Translations under genes and position numbers: made by a program
Assembly (NCBI RefSeq): GCF_000422845.1
Contig: NZ_AUGV01000007.1
Span: 62,001-126,000 of the forward strand
DNA: 64,000 nucleotides
Direction: 5' to 3'
From: Oceanobacter kriegii DSM 6294
Lineage (GTDB): Bacteria; Pseudomonadota; Gammaproteobacteria; Pseudomonadales; Oceanobacteraceae
Shown here: positions 1 to 8,100 of the stretch, in pieces
Layout of the letters: the number at the start of each line of letters is the position of its first letter
How positions within the stretch are numbered: the stretch's first letter is position 1
The notes under the pieces: model-generated
Told to the model about the DNA's origin: nothing
Databases searched by the model: none
What the model saw: the letters and a program-made list of their open reading frames with translations, nothing else

Positions 1-91
1 TTTGCGTTAGCCAGAGCAACAAAAATGCCAACGGCATAATGACGACCAGAGGGCTAAACAGCAGACCAGCAAACGACACTTCATGCAGCAT
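1..91 (-). CDS. Partial small membrane protein (DUF1656/AaeX-like?)
   Basis: Only the first 30 residues are in the window; the gene runs off the left edge. It begins MLHEVSFAGLLFSP followed by a strongly hydrophobic segment, and a GGGAG Shine-Dalgarno lies 7 to 8 nt before the ATG at 91. A short 'M-x-x-E-x-x-F-x-G' start followed at once by a membrane helix recalls DUF1656 (AaeX-like) proteins that accompany HlyD-type efflux genes. This is a resemblance over few residues, so the family is uncertain. It follows the esterase gene by 15 nt on the same strand and is probably cotranscribed. Confidence 0.4.
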   Translation of the reverse strand, partial: MLHEVSFAGLLFSPLVVIMPLAFLLLWLTQ

Positions 92-106
92 CAGTGCGAC
101 TCCCAA

Positions 107-733
107 TTAATCGAGCAATTCCGCTCGCAGTAGCGCCAGTGCCTCACGGTTAATTTCGTGGGCCATGCCCGGCACAATCGACAGCGACGTTGTAAACCCA
201 AGGGATTTAAGGTGGTTGGAGGCATTGACCGCCTGGTTGGATGCAATGACGGGATCGGCAGCGCCGTGAATAAACGAAAAATGGACGGTTTTGTTGGCCA
301 CCGGAGCCATCAGCGGGTAATTGGCCATACGGCCTGATAACGACACGACATGGCCGGCCAGCAGTTCTTCGTACAACACCGATTGCAACGACATGATGGC
401 GCCTTGCGAAAAGCCAATCAGCCGGGTGTGTTCATAACCCACCAGAAACATCGCCTGATAACGGCGAACCCGCTGGATAAACTCTGGCATCACTTCGTTG
501 ATACGAGCGGCGCGGTTTTCTTCGGTCACCCCGCTTACCGAAAACCATTGAAGGCCGCCGCCCATATCGAACTCATACGGTGCACCGACTGAGACAATGG
601 CGGCGTTCGGCTTCAAACCACGAATAAACTCGCCGGTCGTCAGCAGGTTGTCGGGGTGACTACCGACTCCATGAAACAGCAGTATAAGTTCGTCAGGCTG
701 TTCCGGGCTGGCGATGATGCGATCCTGATCCAT
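107..733 (-). CDS. Alpha/beta-hydrolase, YpfH-like esterase
   Basis: A 208-residue serine esterase of the phospholipase/carboxylesterase family, closest in length and layout to E. coli YpfH. Visible are the oxyanion-region HGVG (residues 21-24), the nucleophile elbow G-F-S-Q-G (Ser109), an Asp in HGAADPVI (Asp160) and a His in GMAHEI (His192), giving a full catalytic triad. No signal peptide, so cytoplasmic. The start is supported by GGGAG 8 nt before the ATG. The natural substrate is not known for this family; YpfH hydrolyses short acyl esters. The next gene on the strand starts 15 nt downstream. A 185-bp gap without evident gene lies upstream (734-918). Confidence 0.85.
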   Translation of the reverse strand: MDQDRIIASPEQPDELILLFHGVGSHPDNLLTTGEFIRGLKPNAAIVSVGAPYEFDMGGGLQWFSVSGVTEENRAARINEVMPEFIQRVRRYQAMFLVGYEHTRLIGFSQGAIMSLQSVLYEELLAGHVVSLSGRMANYPLMAPVANKTVHFSFIHGAADPVIASNQAVNASNHLKSLGFTTSLSIVPGMAHEINREALALLRAELLD

Positions 734-918
734 GTTGAAGCTCCCATTTGATGAAACGATGATGCTTCAAACGTAAAGTCAAACCACCTGCGAAACAATG
801 CCTTTTAATTCGGATTAATTGTTCGACTGAGTGGTTGAAACTTTTGATGACTAACGCGTGTCCATGCCTACTTGAGCTGACGAGCTGGTATAGAAGAGCT
901 GCTCAGAGATAACCGGAG

Positions 919-1194
919 TTATTTGCTCTTCCAAATGGTCGCCACGGCTTCATCCGTTCCCAGTGCGCCCACGACCAGACACACCAACGCAACAACCAAA
1001 AACACCACACCTGGCAGTAAACCACCGGTCAAACCGCCAGCCACCAGTGCCAAAGAACCCGAGGCCAACAGCAGCATCAAGGCTCCAACCACCATCAGAA
1101 TGATGCGGTGGGAAGGCTTGTAGATGTATTCGCTTTCGCCCTTCTCAAACAAATTCAGAATCGGCGCAAAGATTTTTCTCAGAACAGCATGCAT
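919..1194 (-). CDS. Small two-helix membrane protein
   Basis: A protein of about 91 residues with a basic, amphipathic N-terminus (HAVLRKIFAPILNLFEKGES) and two hydrophobic segments, roughly residues 30-54 and 58-79, ending in a short charged tail. I chose the ATG at 1194; a TTG three codons upstream (1203) is the alternative, and neither has a strong Shine-Dalgarno. No catalytic motif is visible and I do not recognise the family beyond a conserved-looking inner-membrane protein. It is transcribed away from the dioxygenase-like gene, from which it is separated by about 140 bp that must hold both promoters. Confidence 0.65.
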   Translation of the reverse strand: MHAVLRKIFAPILNLFEKGESEYIYKPSHRIILMVVGALMLLLASGSLALVAGGLTGGLLPGVVFLVVALVCLVVGALGTDEAVATIWKSK

Positions 1195-1335
1195 GGTAAT
1201 CAAGGTCCAACGGCAGAAGTTACGATGGGCCAGATGCTACCAGACTCCGCCCGCGCCGGCAGCTTTGCCGACTTTGTCGGCTCAGGTACACTGGGCAGCC
1301 GCATCCCGCTTCTCAATTCAATAGTCCAGCACACC

Positions 1336-1749
1336 ATGACCGACGATCTTTCCCCATCAACCAGCCCAGTGACTGATACACATACCCAGGTTCCGCCCAT
1401 CAAGGGCTGGCACGCCCACGTGTACTTTGATGAGCGTACGGTCGAACAAGCCCGACAGCTGTGTCTGAGCGCTGCCGAGATGCTTCCAGATCTGAAAATG
1501 GGACGAGTGCATGAAAAGCTGGTGGGGCCGCATCCTGACTGGAGTTGCCAGCTTGCGTTTCTGAACAAGGATTTTGCAGGGGTAATGAGCCACCTGACGA
1601 TGAACCGTGCCGGCCTGACGGTGTTTATTCATCCGATTACCGGTCAGGACACCATCGACCACAGCCATCGAGCTATCTGGATGGGCGCAATACGCCCCAT
1701 CAAACTGGAGCGCCTGCCCGATGCCGGTGTTAAGTACGATTTGTTTTAG
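1336..1749 (+). CDS. DOPA 4,5-dioxygenase family protein
   Basis: From the ATG at 1336 the protein has 137 residues. Its core, WHAHVYFD (25-32), GPHPDW (64-69), LTVFIHPITGQDTIDH (94-109), is the signature of the DOPA 4,5-dioxygenase-like family, in which His residues of a ferredoxin-like fold bind non-haem iron and open catechol rings. The bacterial members are about 110-130 residues long and their physiological substrate is unclear. An open frame extends upstream to 1108 but overlaps the divergent membrane-protein gene and encodes low-complexity sequence, so the internal ATG is preferred. A stop follows 17 bp before the convergent EAL gene. Confidence 0.8.
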   Translation: MTDDLSPSTSPVTDTHTQVPPIKGWHAHVYFDERTVEQARQLCLSAAEMLPDLKMGRVHEKLVGPHPDWSCQLAFLNKDFAGVMSHLTMNRAGLTVFIHPITGQDTIDHSHRAIWMGAIRPIKLERLPDAGVKYDLF

Positions 1750-1766
1750 GATAAAAATCTATTAAT

Positions 1767-3479
1767 TCAAGCCTTCATAAACTGAATCAGACGTTCCGGT
1801 TTCAACGGTGGTGAATAGAAAAATCCCTGCATGATGTCGCAGCCCATGTCCTTTAACAGACCAACATGTTCCTGCCGCTCAACGCCTTCTGCCACGGTTT
1901 TGAAACCAAAACAGGCCGCCATTTGCACCACCGTGCGGGCCAGATTCAGGTCTTGCTGATTGGTGTCCATGTCGCGCACAAACATTCGGTCGATTTTGAG
2001 CACCGAAACCGGCAAATTCTTAAGATACGATAACGACGAATAGCCGGTACCGAAGTCATCAATCGCGATGCTGATGCCCTTCTGCCCAAGTTTGTGCAAC
2101 TGTTGCAGAGCTTTTTCCATATCCTGCATCAGGCCGGTTTCCGTTACTTCCACCTGAAAATGCTTTGGCTCCAGTGCCGCGCGGTCGAGTTTTTCCAACA
2201 GCACATCGGCGAAGGATTCCTGTTGTAGCTGCACTGCCGATACGTTGACCGCCACCTGAAAGTCGAGGTCGACGTCCTCATTCAGCTGCCAGCTGAGCAT
2301 CTGGTCGATGGCGGCATCGATCACCCAGTCGCCGATTTCCAGAATGTCGCCGGTGGCTTCAGCCAGTGGGATAAATTGATCCGGCGGCACAAAGCCGGTT
2401 TCTTCACCATCCCAACGCAACAGTGCTTCTGCACCGCTCACCTTGCCGGTTTCTACGTCAATTTTGGGCTGATATAGCAGAAACAGTTCTTCTTTCTTTA
2501 CCGCGTGCTGCAAGGCAGCTCGTATGGTGTTCCGTCGTTTCAGGTCGTCTTCCAGCTCGCTGGAATAAGTCCCGACGCTGTTAACGCCAGCAGGCACCGA
2601 CAATGCCGCCATACGGATCAGTTGTTCGGGGTCGCGGCTATGACGGGTACTGGCGATGCCAATCGATAATTTCAACGTGCAGCGCAAGCCAAAAACGTTG
2701 AAGGGCTCGCTCATCAGCTGGATCAGCCGCTCGGCAAGCTCCGTGTCTTTTTGGGCGTCGTCGTTTTCACACACCATCATCCACTCGTAACCGTTCCAGA
2801 TTCCCCAGAACGTCGACGATGGAATAAACCGCCGCATGCGGTCACGCAAAGCGAGTACTGCGTTGTCGGCGACGTCGTAACCGTTCATCCGGGCCAGGTC
2901 ATCCAGCCCATTGAACGTCAGGAACATCACTGACAATTCCTTGCCAGCAGCGACCATGCGGGAAATCTGGGTGCTTAGCGCCCGGCGGTTATGCAAACCG
3001 GTTAGCGGGTCCTCCACAGACAGTCGCTCCAGCTCTTCGGTACGCTGATGGGCAAGCTCTTCCATCCGCTCGGCACGATTGGTTTGCCAGTTCATGCGAT
3101 TTTGCAGCCGCAACAGGTTGTCGATGCGTTTCAGAACTTCGGGCTGATCAAACGGCTTGGTCAGAAAATCATGGGCGCCGGATTCCAGCGAGCGCATGCG
3201 GGTTTGCAAATCGGTCTGGGCCGTCAGAACAATCACCGGCGGCGCATCCTCGCCCATGTAGCGCAGCAGTTGATCCATCACGTCATGGCCGTCCATATAC
3301 GGCATACGAATGTCCAGCAGGATCAGATCTCGCTTGGTGTCTTGCACCAACCCCAATACCTTGCGTGAATCGGTACAGCCATGGACGTTGATATAACCCT
3401 CTTCGTCCAGCATGTCCTTTAGCAGCTCGACATTCACCGGGTTGTCGTCGACCACCAGAATGTTCGCTCTTTTGGGCAT
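1767..3479 (-). CDS. Response regulator with degenerate GGDEF and EAL domains
   Basis: A 570-residue REC-GGDEF-EAL protein. REC: acidic DD at 11-12, phosphoacceptor Asp56 (LLDIRMP), Lys108 (TKPF). GGDEF domain: begins DPLTGLHNRRAL near 158, but the active-site loop reads N-G-Y-E-W (229-233) instead of GG[DE]EF, so diguanylate cyclase activity is not expected. EAL: E351-A-L-L-R, NVS at 412-414, E444/E447, DDFGTGYSS at 474, K495 and AEGVE at 530 are all present, so c-di-GMP phosphodiesterase activity is likely. Start ATG at 3479 overlaps the stop of the upstream hybrid kinase by one base (TGATG), a coupled pair; the kinase is the obvious phosphodonor. Confidence 0.92.
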   Translation of the reverse strand: MPKRANILVVDDNPVNVELLKDMLDEEGYINVHGCTDSRKVLGLVQDTKRDLILLDIRMPYMDGHDVMDQLLRYMGEDAPPVIVLTAQTDLQTRMRSLESGAHDFLTKPFDQPEVLKRIDNLLRLQNRMNWQTNRAERMEELAHQRTEELERLSVEDPLTGLHNRRALSTQISRMVAAGKELSVMFLTFNGLDDLARMNGYDVADNAVLALRDRMRRFIPSSTFWGIWNGYEWMMVCENDDAQKDTELAERLIQLMSEPFNVFGLRCTLKLSIGIASTRHSRDPEQLIRMAALSVPAGVNSVGTYSSELEDDLKRRNTIRAALQHAVKKEELFLLYQPKIDVETGKVSGAEALLRWDGEETGFVPPDQFIPLAEATGDILEIGDWVIDAAIDQMLSWQLNEDVDLDFQVAVNVSAVQLQQESFADVLLEKLDRAALEPKHFQVEVTETGLMQDMEKALQQLHKLGQKGISIAIDDFGTGYSSLSYLKNLPVSVLKIDRMFVRDMDTNQQDLNLARTVVQMAACFGFKTVAEGVERQEHVGLLKDMGCDIMQGFFYSPPLKPERLIQFMKA

Positions 3480-6448
3480 CAGCAGTTTCCTTTTTCCAGC
3501 AATTCGTCCACCAACTTCAGCAGCTGGGGAATGTCTACGGGTTTGGTCAGGTACTCATAAAAGCCCGCCTGATTAGCGCGGGTAATATTGGCGGCATAAG
3601 CGCCTGCCGACACACCAATCACCGGAATATGCCGGGTGATCGGGTTTTGTTTAAGAATAGCCTGCGCCTGAAAACCGTCGATACCGGGCAGATCGATATC
3701 CATCAAAATAATGTCCGGCGGGTTGGCACAGGCCATTTCCAGCCCGATTTCAGCACTGTTAGCGAGTTGCAGCTGGCAGTGGCTGACATCTTCAAAAATG
3801 TCTTCCATCAACTGTTGGTTGGCCGGGTTATCTTCGACATACAACACCGTATGGCTGGCCTGATGCTGTTCGCTTTTGCCAATCATTGGAGTTTGTGGCC
3901 GGTAACTTGGTGCTGAGTAGTTCTCGGCAATGGGTAGTTGAACCCAGAATCGACTGCCCTCGCCTTCGACGCTGGATGCCCCGATCTCACCGTTCATCAG
4001 GCCAATCAGTCGCTTGGTCAGAGCCAAACCAATGCCGGTGCCCTCGATGGCTCCAGACTCTGCACCCAAACGGTTAAACGGCTGAAACAGCAAGTCCATC
4101 TTCGACTCGGCAATGCCGATTCCTGTATCCTCAACAGCCATTTCAAGTCGACCGTCGATCATCTTGCGGGTGACGGTAATGGCGCCGCCCTCGCGGTTGT
4201 ATTTAACGGCGTTGCCAATCAGGTTAATGAACACCTGCTTTAAACGGGTGTAATCCGCCATGACTACCTGGCCTAGGTCACCACTCTGATCGATGGTCAG
4301 TTTCAGCTGGGCAGCGCTGGCTAGCGGGCCAACAATCTCCAGTACCTCAGTCAGCACCTGATCGAGGTTGGTTTCTTCAATGCTGAGGGTGATTTTGCCG
4401 GATTCGATCTTGGCCAAATCAAGCACGTCGTTGATCAAATCCAGCAAGTGTTTGCCGCTGGCGTATATCTGGTTGACCTGACGGGTCTGGCGGTCATTCA
4501 ATGGGTGTTTGCTGGACAGCATTAGCTGGGCAAAGCCCAAAATGGAATTCAGCGGCGTTCTTAGCTCGTGGCTCATGGAAGACAGGAAGTCACTCTTCGC
4601 CTGGCTGGCGCGCTCTGCCCGCTCACCGGCCAAGCGGACTTCTTCCATGATTTTTTCGCGTTCGGCAAAGCCCCGGTACAGGTTAATCAGCAAGGCACAG
4701 GTGGATGTGAAGGGCTCCAACCAGGCAACCAGCTCATCGTCATAGTCTTCCGCGCCGTTGGCAATGGCGTACATCCCCAACAACTTGCCTTGCGACATAA
4801 TGGGCACACCCAGATATCGATACAGCGCTGGATGGCCCGGTGGAAAGGCACTTTTGCGCATGATGTTCTGAACGTCGTTATCGAGCACGGTTTCGCCATG
4901 CACAAACACCTTGCCCAGCATGGTGTCTGCATTGGTAAGTCGCATGTCGCCCGATTTCAGTGCTGCCATTAACCGCCTGGAGTCTTCGCTCCAGGACAGG
5001 TCGGTGATTGAGTGAATTTTGAGTGCATTGGTTTCCTGATCGGGAACCAGCTCACCGATGAGCGCGAATTCACTATTGGTTAATTCGCGCAGCGCTTCCA
5101 TCAGAAAGTCCCACAAACCATCACCCGACAACAGCGCCTGATAGTCGGTCAGGCCGCGGTGCAAAACCGTCAGCAGCTTTTGCTCTCGCTCCACCTGATT
5201 GGAAAGCTGAGTGAGCTTGGTAACGTCGTGCTCCACCGCCACCACGCCACGAACACCATCCTGGCTGTCTTTTAACGGCGAATACTTGACCTCAATACGA
5301 CGGCCGTCATCCAGCCAGTCACGGGTGCTTACCGGCTGGCCGCTGGACAGTACCTTTTGCTCAGCTTCATTGAGTTGTTGCGATGTACCTCGTGCAGCAG
5401 CTTCACCTACGTTTTTCAGTGCGGCCGAGTTAGCAATCAGATAGCGGCCGCTGGCGTCTCGAGCATAAAACGGATCGGCATTGGCTTCGATCACCGAGCG
5501 CAGCAGCATGCGCTCGTCCTGATGGCGAAGGTCAGCTTTACGCTCGGCACTGGCGGCGGTAACAACGACCAGAAAATCCTTTTCATCCGTCATTCCCTGA
5601 CCGGGCACTTCACTGACGGCCAAATGCACCGGCACGGACGCGCCGTCCTTGTGGCGCATATAGGTATCAACTCCGGCTATGGGATGCGGCCGTTGCAGAT
5701 ACGTTGATATTTCGTCCGTGACGCGCTCATTAACCGAGGCTTCTGGTGCCAATGCCGAGCAGTTTGAACCAACCAGTTCGGAGGCTTGATAGCCAAGCAG
5801 GCTCGCCATATAGGGTGTGACTTCAAGAATGTCGCAGCGGCCGTTCATACGAATCATGCCAGCCGACGAGGCCTCCATCAGCGCATCAGCACACGCCAGG
5901 TGGTATGTCTTGGCGGCCGTTTCGGATTCCAGCTGTCGGCTGGTTAGCTGCAGCTGCAACCACTGAACGATGGCATTGGCCAGCTGGCGAGTATGAGAGA
6001 TTTGGGAATCTGAAGGCTGTGTGTCTGGTTGTCCGTAAACACATAACGAACCGACAGCGATGCGCGATTCAATGCTTAGAGGAACACCCAGATACCAACC
6101 GTAATCTCCTGATAATGCAGCACTGGCATAGCGGCCATCATTTTGCGTGTCCGTGATCAGCAGTACATCTTGTTCGCACAAGGTATAGGCTGCCAGCGAG
6201 TCCGAACGACCAGCATCTTCTGCTTCAGTACCACAGGATGCACAGCAGGCCACACTACTGGAACCCACCAGATTGACCTGTACCACAGCAGCACCCACCA
6301 CATCGGCCACCAGAGAGACCATGCTCTGTAGTTCTTTCGACGGCTCCCGAGTGAGCTTGATCAGCTCTTTGGCAAGTTGTAGCCGTTGGACTTCATTGTC
6401 GGGGATCGGGACTTGAGACATAACCGCACCAGTTAAACGACCGTTCAT
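3479..6448 (-). CDS. Hybrid sensor histidine kinase, GAF-PAS-PAS-GAF-HisKA-HATPase-REC
   Basis: A 989-residue soluble multi-sensor kinase with no membrane segment. Order: GAF (about 20-170, Cys-rich VACCASCGTE), two PAS modules (about 185-300 and 310-425), second GAF (about 430-600), dimerisation domain with His627 in SHELRTPL, HATPase_c with N-box NLIGNAVKYN and G-boxes DTGIGI and GTGIGLAL, and a C-terminal REC with Asp917 (LMDIDLPGIDG). There is no Hpt domain, so phosphotransfer to the adjoining REC-EAL protein may need an external Hpt or may be direct. The frame opens at 6448, but ATG 6421 (MSQVPIPDN) is an equally plausible start; neither has a good Shine-Dalgarno, and a repeat element begins 3 bp upstream. 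Confidence 0.93.
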   Translation of the reverse strand: MNGRLTGAVMSQVPIPDNEVQRLQLAKELIKLTREPSKELQSMVSLVADVVGAAVVQVNLVGSSSVACCASCGTEAEDAGRSDSLAAYTLCEQDVLLITDTQNDGRYASAALSGDYGWYLGVPLSIESRIAVGSLCVYGQPDTQPSDSQISHTRQLANAIVQWLQLQLTSRQLESETAAKTYHLACADALMEASSAGMIRMNGRCDILEVTPYMASLLGYQASELVGSNCSALAPEASVNERVTDEISTYLQRPHPIAGVDTYMRHKDGASVPVHLAVSEVPGQGMTDEKDFLVVVTAASAERKADLRHQDERMLLRSVIEANADPFYARDASGRYLIANSAALKNVGEAAARGTSQQLNEAEQKVLSSGQPVSTRDWLDDGRRIEVKYSPLKDSQDGVRGVVAVEHDVTKLTQLSNQVEREQKLLTVLHRGLTDYQALLSGDGLWDFLMEALRELTNSEFALIGELVPDQETNALKIHSITDLSWSEDSRRLMAALKSGDMRLTNADTMLGKVFVHGETVLDNDVQNIMRKSAFPPGHPALYRYLGVPIMSQGKLLGMYAIANGAEDYDDELVAWLEPFTSTCALLINLYRGFAEREKIMEEVRLAGERAERASQAKSDFLSSMSHELRTPLNSILGFAQLMLSSKHPLNDRQTRQVNQIYASGKHLLDLINDVLDLAKIESGKITLSIEETNLDQVLTEVLEIVGPLASAAQLKLTIDQSGDLGQVVMADYTRLKQVFINLIGNAVKYNREGGAITVTRKMIDGRLEMAVEDTGIGIAESKMDLLFQPFNRLGAESGAIEGTGIGLALTKRLIGLMNGEIGASSVEGEGSRFWVQLPIAENYSAPSYRPQTPMIGKSEQHQASHTVLYVEDNPANQQLMEDIFEDVSHCQLQLANSAEIGLEMACANPPDIILMDIDLPGIDGFQAQAILKQNPITRHIPVIGVSAGAYAANITRANQAGFYEYLTKPVDIPQLLKLVDELLEKGNC

Positions 6449-6450
6449 AA

Positions 6451-6715
6451 GGGGACATCTATTTAGTCCAGTGCCTGCTCTGGGTTTCTGGGTGATTGTG
6501 AATCACGAAGCCAGTTTGCAGTCCTGACGGGTCAAGTCAAAAACTGGCGACACAGAGTCGGAATCATCCAGAGGCCCCCGAAGGGCGCGGGTTGCCGCTG
6601 CACATTGCTGCGTTAGATAACTTGAAAACGACTTGTCATTTCACTGCGTTATCCGCCTTGCTCTGCGAACCGGCAACACTCGCGCAGAGCTGTTCAGGAT
6701 TGAATAGATGTCCCC
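6451..6715. repeat. MITE-like element with terminal inverted repeats (copy 1)
   Basis: A 265-bp non-coding stretch is bounded by a perfect 13-bp inverted repeat, GGGGACATCTATT at 6451-6463 and its complement at 6703-6715. Inside the right end lies CTCGCGCAGAGCTGT (6679-6693), which recurs exactly, inverted, at the matching place in the element at 18415-18550. It also contains a small hairpin (CTCTGCG/CGCAGAG, 6661-6667 with 6681-6688). No transposase frame is present. It fills most of the 348-bp gap between the hybrid kinase and tpm and abuts the kinase start. Confidence 0.6.
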
Positions 6716-6796
6716 ATTTAGTTAAGGACAGGAACCTGGCTTTCTCTAGCTGATGCGGATTTTATTTCAGTAAATGGCGGACAAATGACGTATTGG

Positions 6797-7453
6797 TCAG
6801 CTTACAGGGTCCAGTAGCCAGACCTTTTCAGTGGCGGGCGTTTTGCCTTTCATGCCACCCTCGACCTCAACAGATTCCAGTAGCTGAGGGTTGTAGTAAG
6901 CGCGGTAGCTCTGATAAACCTCGTCGGCTTCTACTGAAAATGGCGGGCCGGGCATTTTCGACTGATCGTATTCAAAACAGATTAAAAGCTGCGGAGCTGA
7001 GCCCGTCAGGGACACAAGATGCTGAGCATACTCGACGCGAACCGCAGCGGGCAGTGCAACCATGGCGGCGCGGTCGTAAACCAAATCAACTGGCCCAAGC
7101 AGATCGGCAGTCAGTTTGAAAATATCACCGCTGAAAATACGGATACCGTTCGCTTGCCATAGTTTCAGAGGCTGATCAGCGGCTTCATCTGCGACCACGG
7201 TTACATCCGGGGCAACACCAAGCTCGTCGAACAATGCCTGAACGGCTTTTTCACTGAGCTCTGCACCGGCAATGGCGTAGCCCTGCCCTAATAGCCAGGC
7301 AATATCCAGGGTTTTGCCACACAAGGGCACAAACACCGTGCCTCCCAAATGCCCCATGCAAGGCCAATTGCGAGTCAGCAAAGGATTTACCTCGCTGTTG
7401 TGAAAGCCTATTTCACCGCGCTCCCACTTGCTGTGCCAAAATTCGGCGTCCAT
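6797..7453 (-). CDS. tpm: Thiopurine S-methyltransferase
   Basis: The 218 residues match the usual length of bacterial thiopurine/selenite S-methyltransferases. Family hallmarks are the N-terminal MDAEFWHSKWERGEIGFH, the SAM-site VFVPLCGKTLDIAWL, the acidic GAELSEKAV strand, and DLVYDRAAMVALP, with the C-terminal PGPPFSV active-site loop. It transfers a methyl group from S-adenosylmethionine to thiopurines and, in bacteria, to selenium and tellurium compounds; it is cytosolic. A strong GAGGAG ribosome-binding site stands 7 nt before the ATG. Together with selD-selU at the far end of the window it hints at chalcogen handling, but the loci are not linked. Confidence 0.92.
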   Translation of the reverse strand: MDAEFWHSKWERGEIGFHNSEVNPLLTRNWPCMGHLGGTVFVPLCGKTLDIAWLLGQGYAIAGAELSEKAVQALFDELGVAPDVTVVADEAADQPLKLWQANGIRIFSGDIFKLTADLLGPVDLVYDRAAMVALPAAVRVEYAQHLVSLTGSAPQLLICFEYDQSKMPGPPFSVEADEVYQSYRAYYNPQLLESVEVEGGMKGKTPATEKVWLLDPVS

Positions 7454-7640
7454 GGTCTACTCCTCTGTTCTATAACGGCAGAACCATATCAAACAACGCA
7501 TGACATCTGTTAATCGCAACACAGCGTGCACGGGGTGTGTAGATATCAGCGAGCTACGTTGGCTTGTGTAATCGAATCGAACAGGTGACGGCGAAAGAAA
7601 TGGAAAGCGGCTGAGTAAAAGGTCTGGCCCCAAAAAGAGT

Positions 7641-7698
7641 TAAGAGAAAAAGGACTAAGAGAAAAGGGTTAAGAGAGAGCGAGAAAAAAGTAAGGAAG
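7641..7698. repeat. Purine-rich degenerate tandem repeat
   Basis: Three TAAGAGA units begin at 7641, 7656 and 7670 within a stretch almost free of pyrimidines, followed by GAGAAAAAAG. On the minus strand this is a U-rich run just after a hairpin, so part of it may serve transcription termination. Confidence 0.5.
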
Positions 7699-7731
7699 CC
7701 CTGCTGAACGAATCCTTGGACAGTTCAGGGC
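7682..7731 (-). terminator. Hairpin with U-rich tail after the 48-aa gene
   Basis: Read on the minus strand, GCCCTGAAC (7731-7723) can pair with GTTCAGCAGGGC (7709-7698) with a two-base bulge, followed by TTCCTTACTTTTTTC. It sits 10 bp after the stop of the small gene at 7741. Confidence 0.5.
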
Positions 7732-7740
7732 GTGGCAAGG

Positions 7741-7887
7741 TCAGTCCAGATCACGCTCGTCACGACGGAACTGGGGATTGATGCGTACCGGTTGAACCGC
7801 GCGTTCTCCCTGACGGAAGAAGCCGGAAAAGCCGACAAACAAAACACTCCAAATAACCAACACTGCCAAGGCGGTTGCAATACTCAT
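7741..7887 (-). CDS. Small single-pass membrane protein, 48 aa
   Basis: An ATG at 7887 with a textbook AGGAGACAACC leader opens a 48-codon frame: MSIATALAVLVIWSVLFVGF, then a proline/arginine-rich cytoplasmic-type tail ending RRDERDLD. One membrane helix covers about residues 3-21. The strong ribosome-binding site, an isolated position with its own terminator-like hairpin downstream, and a sensible topology support a real gene, although it is shorter than most gene-caller cut-offs. I do not recognise the family; function unknown. Confidence 0.65.
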   Translation of the reverse strand: MSIATALAVLVIWSVLFVGFSGFFRQGERAVQPVRINPQFRRDERDLD

Positions 7888-8100
7888 GGTTGTCTCCTGA
7901 TTTTGTAATCATTGTTCTACAAGACACATCCTGTTTAGCACGGTTCCGCAGAACCTGTGGCAAGATTAACCCTTTTTGTCAGGAATTTTACAGCGGCGTT
8001 ACATTTGACCCTTTAAGTGGCCTGATTTAATACATTATTTCATAGACCATCAGGTCTGATTTAAAGCACAAACCAGACCCAATATGTGTCCGGAATCCTC

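Noticed and set aside
2780-2800. GGDEF domain as an active diguanylate cyclase
   Set aside because: The active-site loop reads NGYEW, lacking the glycine pair and acidic residue needed for catalysis.
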